Source: JAYSSF01 sp043772005
Lineage (GTDB): Bacteria; Patescibacteriota; Gracilibacteria; Absconditabacterales; Absconditicoccaceae
Direction: 5' to 3'
Assembly (NCBI GenBank): GCA_043772005.1
Contig: JAYVGP010000007.1
Coordinates: 92,798 to 156,797 of the forward strand
Length of the DNA: 64,000 nucleotides
Shown here: positions 20,901 to 34,000 of the stretch, piece after piece
How the letters are laid out: each line of letters begins with the position of its first letter
Numbering within the stretch: position 1 is the stretch's first letter
The notes under the pieces: generated by a model
What the model was told of the DNA's origin: nothing
What the model saw: only the letters and a program-made list of their open reading frames with translations
The model's database searches: none
Position numbers and translations under genes: made by a program

Positions 20901-23900
20901 ATTACCTGTTGCTACATCATTACTTGCTGTATCACCAATCACAAACGTATTGGTAAATGGTACTACTCCTGATCATACAGCAATCTTAATAATTGGAATA
21001 ATTAGTGTTCACGATGTATTAGGCTTAAGATATCATAAATTGATACCCGAAGTTGAGCCACCGCCATTGGTAAAGACAAATCATGTATATAACGTCACAG
21101 TCAACTTGGGAACATATGCTCGACTTGGTCCAGCGTTATTATAAGTAAATGTATATGTCATAAATGCTCCACTCATCATGTTTCCTACAATGCTCATGCC
21201 AGTGAGCTGAAGCTCTGCGTTACACTTACGTTGTGTCCTCCATGAAGTAGTAAAATATGTATCCATCCATCCCAAATATCATCAAATCACCGTACCAGTG
21301 TATAGACAGTTATTCATCATAGTTGAACTGTTGCCTACTAATCCAGTTAGGGATTGTAGTCATGGTGTATTGATCGGTCATACTAAGCTGTTATCATTAA
21401 TTCCTAATGACTGAAGCATCTTCATACCACTAAGCCATGAGGTTGGTATCTCATCAGTAAAATTATTGCTAGATAGGTTGAGAGTAACTAGCTTTGTCAA
21501 TCATGACCATGAAGCTGGTAGTGTACCGCTAAGTTGTGATGATGATAGATCAAGAATTTGAAGATTAGTAAGAGCTGACCAAGTCGTAGGTAATGTTGCT
21601 CCAACCAGAGGGTTACCATACAGTATGAGTTCTGTCAGGCCAGTCATACTACTATATGATACTGGTAGCAAACCAGATAATATATTCCCCCCAAGATTAA
21701 GTGTTTGAAGAGATCTCATACCAGTCCATGATGTTGGTAGTGACCCATTGATATAGTTGGTCGAAAGATTAATTTTTACTAATCCAGTCAGACTACCCCA
21801 TGATGGGGGTAGTGATCAGGTAAGCCGAGATCATTGAATATATACTTCTTTGAGAGATGATCGAGACGACCACTCTGAAGGAAGTACCCCATTATTGAGA
21901 GGATTGTTGCCCAACGATAAATATTGTAACTTACTGGCTCCAGTCCATAATATTGGTAGGGGTCCCGTAAATAAGTTACTAAATAAAGTGATTCATGATA
22001 GTTGTGGCATCTGAGCAAGCCATATAGGTAACGCACCCGCAAGTTGATTCATACCTAAATGAAGCCATATCATCTGTTGCAAGCCGGTCATCGTGGGAAC
22101 TGGTCATGTGAATTTATTATCTCATAAAGATAGTGTGATTAATTTTGTGAGATTGTTTACCTGCGCGGGGATAGCTCCATTGAGGTTGTTATCTCACAAG
22201 AATAAGCCAGTAAGCTCTGTCAAATCACCAATCGTAGAGAGTAAGGTACCGCTGAGATTATTTCCTCACGGAGACGACCAAGCATCTTGACACTGAGTAC
22301 CAGCTGTAGATCATGCTAAACATAAATTGGTCACACGACCTCAGCTACATTTGAGCCCATACCAATCACAGATTGTATTTGGTGTAGCGTCTCACAATCA
22401 TGCCCAATTTGTCTTGGTTATCCAAGATGCTCAGTTGGTAGATATATAGAAATCCATAACCGCTTCACACTCTGGTTGTGGCACATCCGTCACATCGATA
22501 CATTCATTGTATTTGAACAATCTCATCGCTCCACTATCTACAATAGTATTATTAGCAAGAATCGAATCAACCGTAGTTGTATCTGCAATAGAGAAAGTAT
22601 TAGTATAGGTTACGATTCCACTACCTGTACCACGCTTATTGGCAGTAATGACTATCTGACCAGTCTGACCGGGTTGGAGAATTGGAAGTATGATAATTCA
22701 TGTTTTGTTAGTAGTTCAGGACAAGACAAGTCCTGTAAACAAATCAATACTAATTTTAGGTTCATATGACCAACGAGGTCAATTATTAATGTAGTTCATC
22801 GTGTAAGTGATAGTTTTGCCAGGATTATAATCTACTGCTGACTTAGACACTAATGATAGCTGTAGGTTTGCATCACACTTGCGCTGAGTGGCCCAGTTCA
22901 TATATGTGTTCATCCAGGTAGCTACTGCCCCATTGACTAGTCACGTATACATACAGTTGTTGGTGATAGCACTGGTGATAGGTCATGTTCTGAGTAGTGG
23001 CCATAGTTGGAATCATGTTGCGGGTACTGGTCCATCCAACGATCCATTTGGCATAATAAAATCACGCATCCCCGTCATCGCTGGGAACCATGAAATTGGG
23101 ATTTGTCCAAACCAAGATCATCCTGACAGATTAAGGGTTTGTAGTAACCTCATGCCAGACCAGGTATCAGGGAGAGTTCATACCAATCCAGTATTGTTAT
23201 ATAGATTGAGAGTTTGTAGGTTTACAAAACTTGACCATCCAGTTGGTAGTGATCCTGTGAATTGATTGTTGTGTAGTGCAAGTTCAAGTAGTCACGTTGT
23301 TCCAGCCAATAGTGGTAGAGATCACCTCAAATTATTGCTATCAAGACGAAGGTATTGCAGTGCTGGAAGATTATTAAATTGTGTCGTAATTGTGCCAGTA
23401 AATCACGCTAACCATGCATTGAGAACACGTAGCTTAGTACAGTTACTTATCCATGATGGAATAGTTGAACTTAATGATATATTATTGTATATCGAAAGAT
23501 TCACCAATGTGTCACACATGTTTGTTAAATCAGGTAGAGTTGTAATATTAGTACCTTCGAATGCAAGATCTATGATCTTAGGTGCATTAGCAACTCATGA
23601 GTCAATTATAGTAAGTGGATTATCTCCTAATTGTAACCAAATTAGTTCTGCCATACCACCAAATCATGTTCACATACTTGAGATCTTGTTACCATGAAGT
23701 ACAGCGTGAGTCATTTTGTCTAAATTCGCAAATGATGATGGTATTGGTCCAGAAATCTTATTATTTGGAACACGAAACTCCTTGAGCTGCGAAAGATCTC
23801 AAAGTGTAAACTGTAACGATCAGCTTAGATTATTACCTATTGTACCAGCAACCCAGTTATCCTGGCATGTAGTACTATCAGTGACTGTTGCCATACAAAT

Positions 23901-26900
23901 CTTCTGTACATAGTTGACTCATGTGAGAGTAACAAGCGTAATACCATGCCATGATTCAATATCAGGTGAAGACATCCAGTTAGTCTTAGTCGTCCATCCT
24001 GATCAGTTAGTAAATGTATATAAATCTCCTAATGATTCACATTCATAGGTTTGTACTGAAATATTAGGATGGATACATACTGGATAGCTACTACCGCGTG
24101 CATCCATACTATTGGTGATCAAGTTATTACTTCCAGTGAAGTCAGATCTGGTAGGGTCATCAATTCTAAACACATTGATCAATCATGGCCAGAATCATGA
24201 GCCTAACTGCATCTTATTGATCGTAAATGTAAGTTGACCGGTCTGACCAGATGCAAGATCGGATACGCGTACACCCGTCGTACGACCAGCAGTATAGTTT
24301 CCTGATACCGTAAGATTAAGTCCACTGGCTAACTGGATCGTAACAATAGGGTTATATGATGGTAGTGGTCATAAGTTTATATAATCAAGCACAATACTCA
24401 TACTAACTCAGGTCATCAAATTACCAATCATAGCATATGATGTCATCTGTAGATCAGTATTACATAGTTTTTGATTTCTCCAATTGGTAGTAGGTCATGT
24501 ACTAAAGTTGAATCTTTCGTCTAAGAACGTACCAGTAGCTCCAGCTACTCTGCCTGTATATAGACAGTTATTATCCAATGCAGACTTCGTACCACCAAAT
24601 GACGATATATATAAATTAGTCAAAGCTGACCAGTTCTGAGCTGACAAGTCACCATGGAGGTCATTGTTTTGAAGTTGCAGAGATTGTAGTCATGTGAGAG
24701 CAAACAGTGATGATGGGATGGCTCCTGTCATACCATTGTTGTCCAAATATAACTCTTTGAGCTTAGTCCATGAGGAGATCATGATCGGAAATGATCTAGA
24801 TCCAGTGAGAGCATTGCTGAGATGTAGTTGCTCAAGGTTTGTCAATCATGACCATGATGATGGGATCATACCAGTAAATACTCATGCATTAGCGAGCGAA
24901 ATCGTCTTGAGAGTTGAGATCGCACTCCGTGCAGACGGTAGTATACCAGTGAACTGGTTGAATCCTAATCTGAGTATTTGTAGTGTAGTAATGCTCGATA
25001 CATCAGGCAGGTTGCCAACAATTTTGTTGTCATATAATTCGAGATTTGTCAGATATCATAAATTATTCCATAAGATTCATGTAAGTGAGCTCTGGAGATT
25101 GTTAGAAGCAAGGTTAATGGATGTTACATGTCCACCAGCACAAGATACTCCATACCAGTCACATGCAGTACGAGGTGTCGTATCTCATGCAAATTTCCAG
25201 TTGCTTGAGGTGGTCCATGTACCAGTATCCATTTTATACCAACATTGCTTAGATGCGCCAGGAGCTGGATCACCAAAAGCACTATTATTACATGATACAA
25301 GTGTTGTGCTAGTCAGATAGTTATATACTCATCCATTACCATAACGCACTTGTCTTGTACCTACAAAATTACAGTTTGATCATTCATTGGCACATTGTAC
25401 CCATCATTCCGTAGCATCATATAATTTAGAGAGTTCCTTACACTCTGCTGCCGACATATCTGTCACATAATCACATAACATATTAGTATCCGTGGTAGCT
25501 ACGAGAGTCGATGTACATGATGGCAGTTTTACCAGCATCTTGGGCGGTTGGTTGGTCACTGCAGCGTAAGGCAAACCACTTTGTCCTCCAGTACAGTAAG
25601 AGATTGGTGATGGGATGGTTGCGATCTGATTGATCGTCGTAAGTACGGAGGTTTGTGGTCATAGATTTGGTTGAGAGACTGCACATCGCTGATTGGTGCC
25701 TACGACTCTATATGCCTGGCTACTCGTCACTGTCTCATAGTATTCGAGCTTATCACTCATTCCATCTACTGCTCCTGATATAGCATATGTTACTTGGGCT
25801 GTAGGGGTAAATCATACAGACCAACTCTTAGCTGCTCGGTTAGTTCACTGATTGGTGATTATACCTGAAGCATATACTTTGTTGAGTGCTGAAGCACCAT
25901 TACCAGTAGAGCTAATAGTAAACTCTCCATTCTGACCATATCATGCTACTGATACAGTGACTGGTTGTCATACCAATACTGGAGTATAGTTTGCTGTGAT
26001 CGTATCACAACTTCCGTAAGGCAAATACCTAATACCAGCATTGATATTTGTTTCACTAAGTCCATTATAGAGCTCAAAACATGCAGTTTTGGCAGACCAA
26101 GAATTGACATATGAATTGATAGTATAATTTGATCAACTCGCAAATTGACTTGTAAACTTATATCAGTTTGGAATAGTAGTATATTCGATATAATATTTAC
26201 CGCCTGTTATGTTAGAAAATCAGTAGGCACCATTAGGTGCTGTAGTAGTACTTGTGATAGTGGCACCAGTATATCCGATTATAACGTTGTTTAACTGAGA
26301 ATTAACAGGTTGATTTGCAAGTTGCATAATCTCTGATGGTATCAGTGCACGATTATAAATACGAAGCTCATCAATACCCCCGTCCCAGTATTCATAACCA
26401 AGATTAGGATCCCATCAAATACCAAAGGTACCTGTGGAAATTGTTCTTGTTTGTGCTTGAGTATATATAAGATTTCAGTTTACATAAAACTTGGTTGACG
26501 ATCAATCACTTGTAGCTGCTACATGATACCACTGAGCAAATTGTACTGCTCATATATTTGAGTAAATTGCAGCAGGAGATCAAGAAGCATCGAATAGAAA
26601 GATCTTATCGTTTTGTAGTCCAAGATACAAACTACCACCTCATCTATTACTAAAGAACGACCTTTGTCATGAATTACTATTTTTCTTGATCCACGCAGAA
26701 ATTGTCATAGTAGTTGGAATACTTATTGATGATCATACTATCTTATCATCTACCCCATCAAATCGAGCAGAGTTATTAATTATTCATCATGTAAATGAGG
26801 TTCCACTTTGTAAGGTACCATGAGCATTATTTAAAGCGTTATTATAAGCACCTGCATCAAAATCATAATATGCTATAAGTCATGATGTTGATACTATATT

Positions 26901-29900
26901 AAGATTATTTATTGTTTGATCAGTACATGATTTAAGAGTAACAGTGACTCATCAAGTACCTGTCTCACCATTATCATATATACCATCATTATCATTATCG
27001 ATCCATACTCTTGAGCCTAGTGTTCATGGGCAGTTTTTTTGAGTTGTTCGGTTGTTAAATTTGGTGTTGAGAGTGGTTTGTAGCCCTGCACTCATATAAG
27101 TCGTAGATGGTGAGAGGCAGTTATTGTTAAGATATCATCCACCACTAACAATAGCAGTAAGATTTGAAAAACTAGACGGAATAAATCACTGAAAATTATT
27201 GTTCTGCAAATAAACTCATAATAATCATGTAAGAACTCATATGCTCGATGGTACTGGTCCTGAAAATTGATTATCATTGGCTGATAATACCAACATTCTT
27301 GGATTACCAAGACCAAACTGAGGTAGATAGCCGGTAAATTGATTTCCTTCAAATCATAAATACATTACATTAATAGTTTCTAGACATCCTGGCAGATTAC
27401 CATTGAGTAAATTATTACCCAAATATAATTGATTTGGGGCTGTGAGTGTACAATAAGATACTGGGATAGTACCAGTAAATTTATTTGAGGATAAATAAAT
27501 ATTAATAGCAGTAGTCGGTAACGCTGGTAAAGCTCAATTCAGATTATTACCATCAAGATAAATACTTGTTAATCATGTCATTGTACTAAGATTTGGTACT
27601 GATCCGGTAAGTTGATTAGATCTTAACCACAGCGTATTCATACCTGTAAGATTAGTAATACTCGTAGGTAAAGTGCCTATGAGATTATTAGATGCCATAC
27701 TAATCGATGCGATACGACCAGATCCACAAGTAACTCCAAACCAATCACAAATTGTGGTGGGACTTGCATCTCCACTACCCTTCCAGTTGGTCTTAGTAGT
27801 CCAGTTTGCTCATGCTGTGGAAGTATAGAGGTCCATAAGTGCTCTACAGTCTGACTTGGGTACATCAGTGGCACTATTACATACACCATAGTCGTTGTTG
27901 AGGAAGGTAGGCAATGTAATCAGATTGGATGTGAGGTTGACACGATCACGTATACCGATCTGACATCCAGCAAAGGTACCAAGCTCAAGTACATAGACCT
28001 GAATGGTAGTATTACCCAATCTGTTGGTGACTACGCCTGTCGTATACAGTGACTGTGTACATGCACTACTACCCGTGAAGAATATCGGTAATCATGTAGT
28101 AAATCATGCTCCCGTGGTGCTACCATTTTCAAATGCAGTGAGCGTGTAAGTGAACTCTCATGCAATCGTAGGAGTGATTGTATTAACCGTAGCAATCGTA
28201 GGATTGTAGTAGTAGAAATCTACTCCACCTCCTGGAACGACTAAATTAGATGTAATATATGCACGCGGTGAAACACCAACAGATGAATATGTTTTAGTAA
28301 CAGTTATATATTTCCATGTTGTATCCAGTGAATATGTTTGACAAGTCACTCAATTATTTACATCATCCGTCAAACATGGATCAATTTGTCTTGTGCCAGC
28401 TACTGTCCTTGCCCAAAATCATAGCGTATATGTTGCGCCATTCTTAAACATTATTGGAAGGCGACTCAGTGATCATGAATTACCATTTTGTCAATATAAC
28501 TCACCTGAACTATTAGTAACATATGATACATGAAGAGGATTCGATCAAACTAATGTCGTATCAACTACAGATCAACTTGGTCATGTGATAGCTGCTATAG
28601 TAGTTGGTCAATATGTATATGGAGCAAGATAATTAAAAGATGGAAAAGGAGATAAACTGATTACTCCGATCTGAGGGGCTGTAATATCTCATTGATTAGT
28701 CAGATTCTGAATTGCCATCCCAACGAGTCTTGCTTGAATATTGGCTGGTACAATTGCGTTATTATTATGATCACGATCAAAATTATTGTTGTTGATTACA
28801 AATTGACTGATTCATGTAGCATTAAGTCATGCAAAAACATCCAACGATCAAGTCAGATTATTACTATTCAGATACAGACGACCCAACGATGTAAGTCATG
28901 CCCAAGAACTCGGAATAGGTCCCGTGAATTGATTATCATTAAATGTGATCATCTCAAGATTTGGCTCATTACCAATCCATGACGGTAAACTACCAGTGAA
29001 CTGATTTTGACCAACTTGAAACTGACTCCAGTTACGAGAGCTCAGATCTGGAATAGGTCAGACAAGGAAATTATTACCAAGCCAAACTGCATTGATATTT
29101 GTAGTATTAAGCTCTGATGGAATAGTTCAATTGATATCATTACTAGAAAGATTTAGCCATTCTAATGATATTGCTCAACCAATAGTAGTTGGGATTGATC
29201 ATGTAAACTGATTATTATCTGCCAGAAATTGGGTTAATTTTTTAAGATTACCAATCGTAGTGGGTATTGTACCATTTACTGCATTGAAATGAATATTAAA
29301 TGAAACCATCTCACTTAAGTCTCATATACTCGTAGGTAATGGTCCGGATAAGTTATTACCGGCAGTCCCTCATGGCGACTGTCGAGGTTGATTACACGTA
29401 TATGCTTCAATATTATGTGCAAGACAGATATATAGAATATTTTCCTTGATGGTGTTGGTATTATATAGTTGTGTGACTTCAGTAGCAGAGATTGCACGGT
29501 TGTATATACGGACTTCATCGATACTACCACTCATGGTAGTAGTCCAGTTACGTCCGATGGAGTTGACTGGTCCATTATTACCAGCAAATGAATTGAATCA
29601 TCATACCTCAAAAGTACCATCTACATACATATCCATTGTATTGTTGGCTTTATTGACCCATACAAGATGATGCCAGTTACCATCATTAATATTCCTTGTA
29701 CCATAATTCTGTCTTCGTGTAGTATCGTAATTCCAGTAAACGATTTTACCATTCTGAATACCCATATCGCTATATACTGGTCCACTATCTCGATTACCCA
29801 ATACACTCATTGTGCTTCCTCATACATAGTTGGTCCTTACCCAAGCAGATGCAGTCCAGTTACCATTTCCGAGTGCAATAGGTGTTGCGAATCTAACTGC

Positions 29901-30779
29901 ATTTCATGCTCCATTGATGGTTGCTGTGGATCATAACCTACCTGACTCAAATGTTACTCATGCATTGACTGTTGCAGCAGATGCTACTCACGCATCGTCC
30001 GTCGCATTACTCGCATCAAAACTATAATAAGCGAGGAGATCATCATTCTGGGTAGTAGTCAGACCAAACCATGATTCAATATTTGGTGATATAGACCAGT
30101 TGGTCTTGGAGGTCCATCATGCACCGTTGGTACCTGTGTATATATCCATGAGTGCATCACACTCATAGCTAGGTACTGTCAGTCATGATGCACGACATAC
30201 TGCTCTGCTTGATCATCTTACTACTGGACTATGAGTTATGACATTATTGGGCGTATTGGTGTCAGTGATCGTGCTATCTGACAGAGTAAATGTTGATGTT
30301 GCAGTGGTAGCAGTGGTAGGAGTACTTGCTCCTTTGGCTACGTATAATGAACGAATCTGACTAGTTCCAGGTCACATCTGCCCATAGGAGAGAGTTGGCG
30401 TACTCGTAGTTAGTCAGTTATTAAACGTTGCAGTTACTACACTACTATATGACCATCTTGGACCGTTATTGGTCACAGTGACATCATATTTCATCACGTT
30501 ACCACTAAGCAGGTCTCACGCTGCTACTATGGATACTGCGATATCTCACAGACATTTGTTCTGATTAGTCCATGTCGATACAAATTTAGCATTGAGAAAC
30601 GTTGAGAGTCCAGCAGACAATCATCATGTACCAAGACAGTTGCTTTGTAAAGTCGAGACTTGCGCATAGGCACCATTCATCAAGAATGACCAAAGTAAGG
30701 TCAGAACCAACAATAGTCACAAGATACCATATTCGATAATCCTTGTGATGCGGTGATGTGTTTTTGTTTTGTGAGACAT
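14958..30779 (-). CDS. Giant modular LRR/LamG/SdrD_B surface protein 1
   Basis: One frame of 5274 codons (5273 aa) with no TAA/TAG noted in the parts I read, provided TGA is Gly. A signal-anchor (about residues 15-39, ending NGAYAQ) is followed at once by an LRR C-cap (STLQSNCLGTGG) and a DUF11-like domain. Seven N-cap modules then occur near residues 213, 983, 1850, 2250, 2776, 3330 and 3863, typically ALMDLYTST..W..KTNW..CDWFGVTC. Each leads into plant-type LRRs (LTNLTTLRLNDNDINGELP), a C-cap (NNCMYTGFVSG) and another DUF11-like domain. LamG domains lie at about 248-440 and 1300-1488. Other modules are SdrD_B-like (GSRVWIDNDNDG near 1250, GRVWLDNNRDG near 4590, GDKVWIDANANG near 4910), ESYFALKYGITL near 4400 and a DUF4215-like Cys motif (EECDNGARNDG) near 5200. 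No LPXTG or C-terminal helix is seen. It is probably an adhesin; the ligand is unknown. Confidence 0.9.
26315..26882 (-). other. LamG domain B, nested in an SdrD_B-like domain
   Basis: Runs from LIAYYDFDAGA to IDELRIYNRALIPSEIMQL. The host domain begins GSRVWIDNDNDG (about 27030) and resumes with APNGAYGFSNITGGKYYIEY. Confidence 0.75.
29450..30038 (-). other. LamG domain A, nested in an LRR N-cap
   Basis: Runs from LLAYYSFDASNATDD to IDEVRIYNRAIS..EVTQLY. It interrupts the cap between ESWFGLTT and the first LRR. Confidence 0.75.
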
Positions 30780-30863
30780 GTGTAGTGAGTGGTAGAATAA
30801 ATCACTGCAACTGTTAATAGCTTTTGGCGTATGATACACCTAGTTTATACAGTTTACTCATAG

Positions 30864-30892
30864 ATTCTAACCCTTATCTATCCTTGTGTCAA
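30864..30892 (-). promoter_or_regulatory. Sigma70-type promoter of giant gene 1
   Basis: On the minus strand, TTGACA (30892-30887), 17 nt, TAGAAT (30869-30864). The start codon is about 85 nt downstream, so giant gene 1 has its own transcription start rather than relying on the upstream giant gene. Confidence 0.7.
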
Positions 30893-30996
30893 AAAACACC
30901 AGTACGCACTAGTTCTTTATAATTATAGTATATTGACATATATATTATATTTATTTTTATAAATATGATACCATGCTCAACGTAAATCTTATTACG

Positions 30997-31020
30997 AAAA
31001 AACACACCGAAGTGTGTTTC
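30997..31020 (-). terminator. Terminator of giant gene 2
   Basis: On the minus strand, AAACACAC, loop TTCG, GTGTGTTT, then a T run. It begins about 20 nt after the TAG stop at 31041. The UUCG tetraloop makes it a strong hairpin. Confidence 0.9.
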
Positions 31021-31040
31021 TCTTATATATCCATTTTATC

Positions 31041-34000
31041 CTATTGAAGATTTACTAGTCCTGTCAACCATAATGGGATCTGACCATCCAGCTCGTTACT
31101 ATCAAACCTGATGGTATTGAGCGTAGGAGCAAGTGATACATATCCTGCCGGGATCTGACCAGTGAGTAGATTATTCCTCACATCAATCACTTTGAGCGGG
31201 AATCATGCCCAAGTAGCAGGTAACATACTATTGAAGTTATTACGATCGAGTGCAAGATTCTGTAATGCTGTAAATCATGTTAGAGCTGGTAGATTACCCG
31301 CAAAGTAGTTGTTCGATAGATACAATCCTGTCAGCCCAGTCATATCTCGCAATGTGCTTGGCAATGTAGTAAATCCAGTCGTAGGTTTATTACCGATTAA
31401 AGTGAGAAGCTTAAGTTGGGTGAGGTTGGAGATTGCAGTAGGCACTGGTCATGCCATTGATGTACCAGACAACTCTAGTGCTCTCAGGCTAGTCAGACTA
31501 GTGATTTTACTACCAGACAATTGACCCGTGATTCATCATTGATTATATAACCTCAAGGTCTGTAGTGATGCAAGATTATCCAGTGCTGGAGTGATAGTAC
31601 CGACCATATTGTTGGCTGTAGGATAGCTAAGCTGTGTGACAGTATGATCTCCGATCGTATTACTCTGATAGAGTTGTGTAATCTCGTTTGGAGTGAGAGC
31701 GCGGTCATAGATACGAACCTCATCCAGTACTCCATCACTCCATTCACCGATCTTCAGGGGTCCAGTATTTGTTGTAAGTACTCATCACCCTTGTCTTGAC
31801 CCATTTGCTACTCCATTAATATAGAGTTGTCATCATAAGTCTTTGTCATATGATACCAACACATGAGTCCGTTGGTTGAGTGGCACCTTAGAATATACGC
31901 TTGATATCGGCTTCCATGATCATCCAGCATTAGCGTAGAATCCAATATTTCTATTAGAATTGTTGCTGTTATAGTTACCAAAGTAATATAATACAAAGTT
32001 AGCAGAATTTGTGCCATCTGATCACCATTTATGCAAAGGATTAACTGCATAATATGTTCACTCTCCTGTTGGTTTCATCCAGAAAGAAATAGTGAGTTGA
32101 TTAGTAATATCGAGAGCATTATTATCATTTACAGTTAGATCACCATTTTGAAGACCATTACTATATTGTGATGCGACCAATGTACTAGGTGCTGTTGTAG
32201 TATTGAGACCGTTTGGACCACTATCGTTACCATTCGTGTCAAATGGATAGTATGCCACCAAACTGTTGATCGTTGTTACACCATACCAGCTTCCGACCGT
32301 AGGGCTGGTGCCCCAGTTGGTCTTGATAGTTCGGCTCGGTCATCATAGATTATCATACCATGACATGAGTCCCTTACACTGATGGATCGAGGTACTTAGC
32401 GATGCATTATTACAGATTGGATAATTAGATACATCTACTACGATACTCGTATCAGAATAAGCATGATTACCAGCATTGGTGTCAGAGATGGTTGCATCAG
32501 TGAGCGTCCATGAGTTGGATATATTGTAGATACCACTACCAAATCATGATTTATCCATGGAGAATATCACCGTACCACTTGCTCATGGAGCTAGGATACC
32601 TATGTTGATACCTGTCTTAGTTACTCCAACAGTACTACCAAAGATAATCGCTACCCTGCTATCAGTAGTTAGTCATAATATCGTATTGTATGACCAGCGT
32701 GATCCAGCATTGACATAACGTAGAGTATAGGTCAGACTATTACCATATTCCAAGCTTCATGCCTTAGTAATGAGTGATAATTGTAGATCTGTCTGACATA
32801 TGTCCTGATTAGCCCAATACGCAGTTGATCATCGCCATGTCTGCATACCATTGAAGTTTGCATTCATATATGATTGATTTCATCATGTGACATTGGTACT
32901 ACCCATACAGTTACTACCGATCGTACTATTTTGAGTAGCAGCATATCATGCAATACCAGTCCATAGTTGGAATCATGTCGCGGGGATTGGTCCATCAAGC
33001 TGATTATCCCAGAGTTGGAAGTTCTTCATCGCAGTCATACCTGTAAACCATGATGATGGAATTTGCCCTGTGATTTGAGTATTGAGGATTGTTAGACTTT
33101 GGAGTTTGTTCATCGATGACCATGATGCAGGTAATGTACCATTGAGGTAATAAGTTGAGTTTGTAGCTAGTGATAGATCAGTCATCTTAGTCAAAGATGA
33201 CCATGATGATGGTAATGATCAAGTAAATGGATTAGACCATAAAGTAAGCTGTGTAAGATTAGTAAGTGATGACCATGATGATGGTAAGTTACCATTGAGT
33301 CAGTTTACTTCTGCTCCAAAATATATCAATCCTGTCATTGTAGCATATTGAGTAGGTAACGACCCAGTAAGTTGGTTATATCACAGATTAATTGATTGGA
33401 TTGCTGGTAATGTAGTTGTCCATGCAAGTGGTAGATTTCACTTGATACTATTACTATTGAGAGCAAGTGCTATTACCTGATTTAGTCCAGTTAGTGCTGG
33501 GAGAGTACCGTTAAGATTATTACTACTTAGATTAATTTGTGTTGCACGACCTCATGCACAAGTCACACCAGTCCAGTCACATGCAGTACGAGGAGTAGTA
33601 TCTCCCAAGAACCTCCAGTTGGTCTTGGTAGTCCATGAGGCACCAGCTGTACTATCATACAGACTGATCAATGCTTTACACTCTGCAGGCTGCATATCAG
33701 TCACCGCATCACACATGACGTTGACATCAGAGGTTACAACGAGAGATGATGTACAAGTATTGGGTACTTGTATAACCATCGCAGATGGTTGATCTCCTGC
33801 AGTACTACATGGTAGAGACGAAATTTGAGCAGCAGTACAGTAGCTGATCGGTGCTGGGATACTGGCAATCTGGTTGACATTGGTCAGTGCTGTACCAGCG
33901 TATGGAGATACTGTAGCTTGTACTGCACACCAGTTACCAACAGAGATGTTACGATATGCACATGATAGAGTAGATAGCGCTGGGTTGTTGTAGTAGTCGA

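Noticed and set aside
18640..29400. Regularly spaced DNA repeats as a possible CRISPR array
   Set aside because: The period and content follow LRR codons in one open frame. The repeats are degenerate and there are no unique spacers or cas genes.
30933..30963. Plus-strand TTGACA with a TATAAA-like box
   Set aside because: No plus-strand gene follows for 19 kb; probably AT-rich chance. The minus-strand promoter nearby is better placed.
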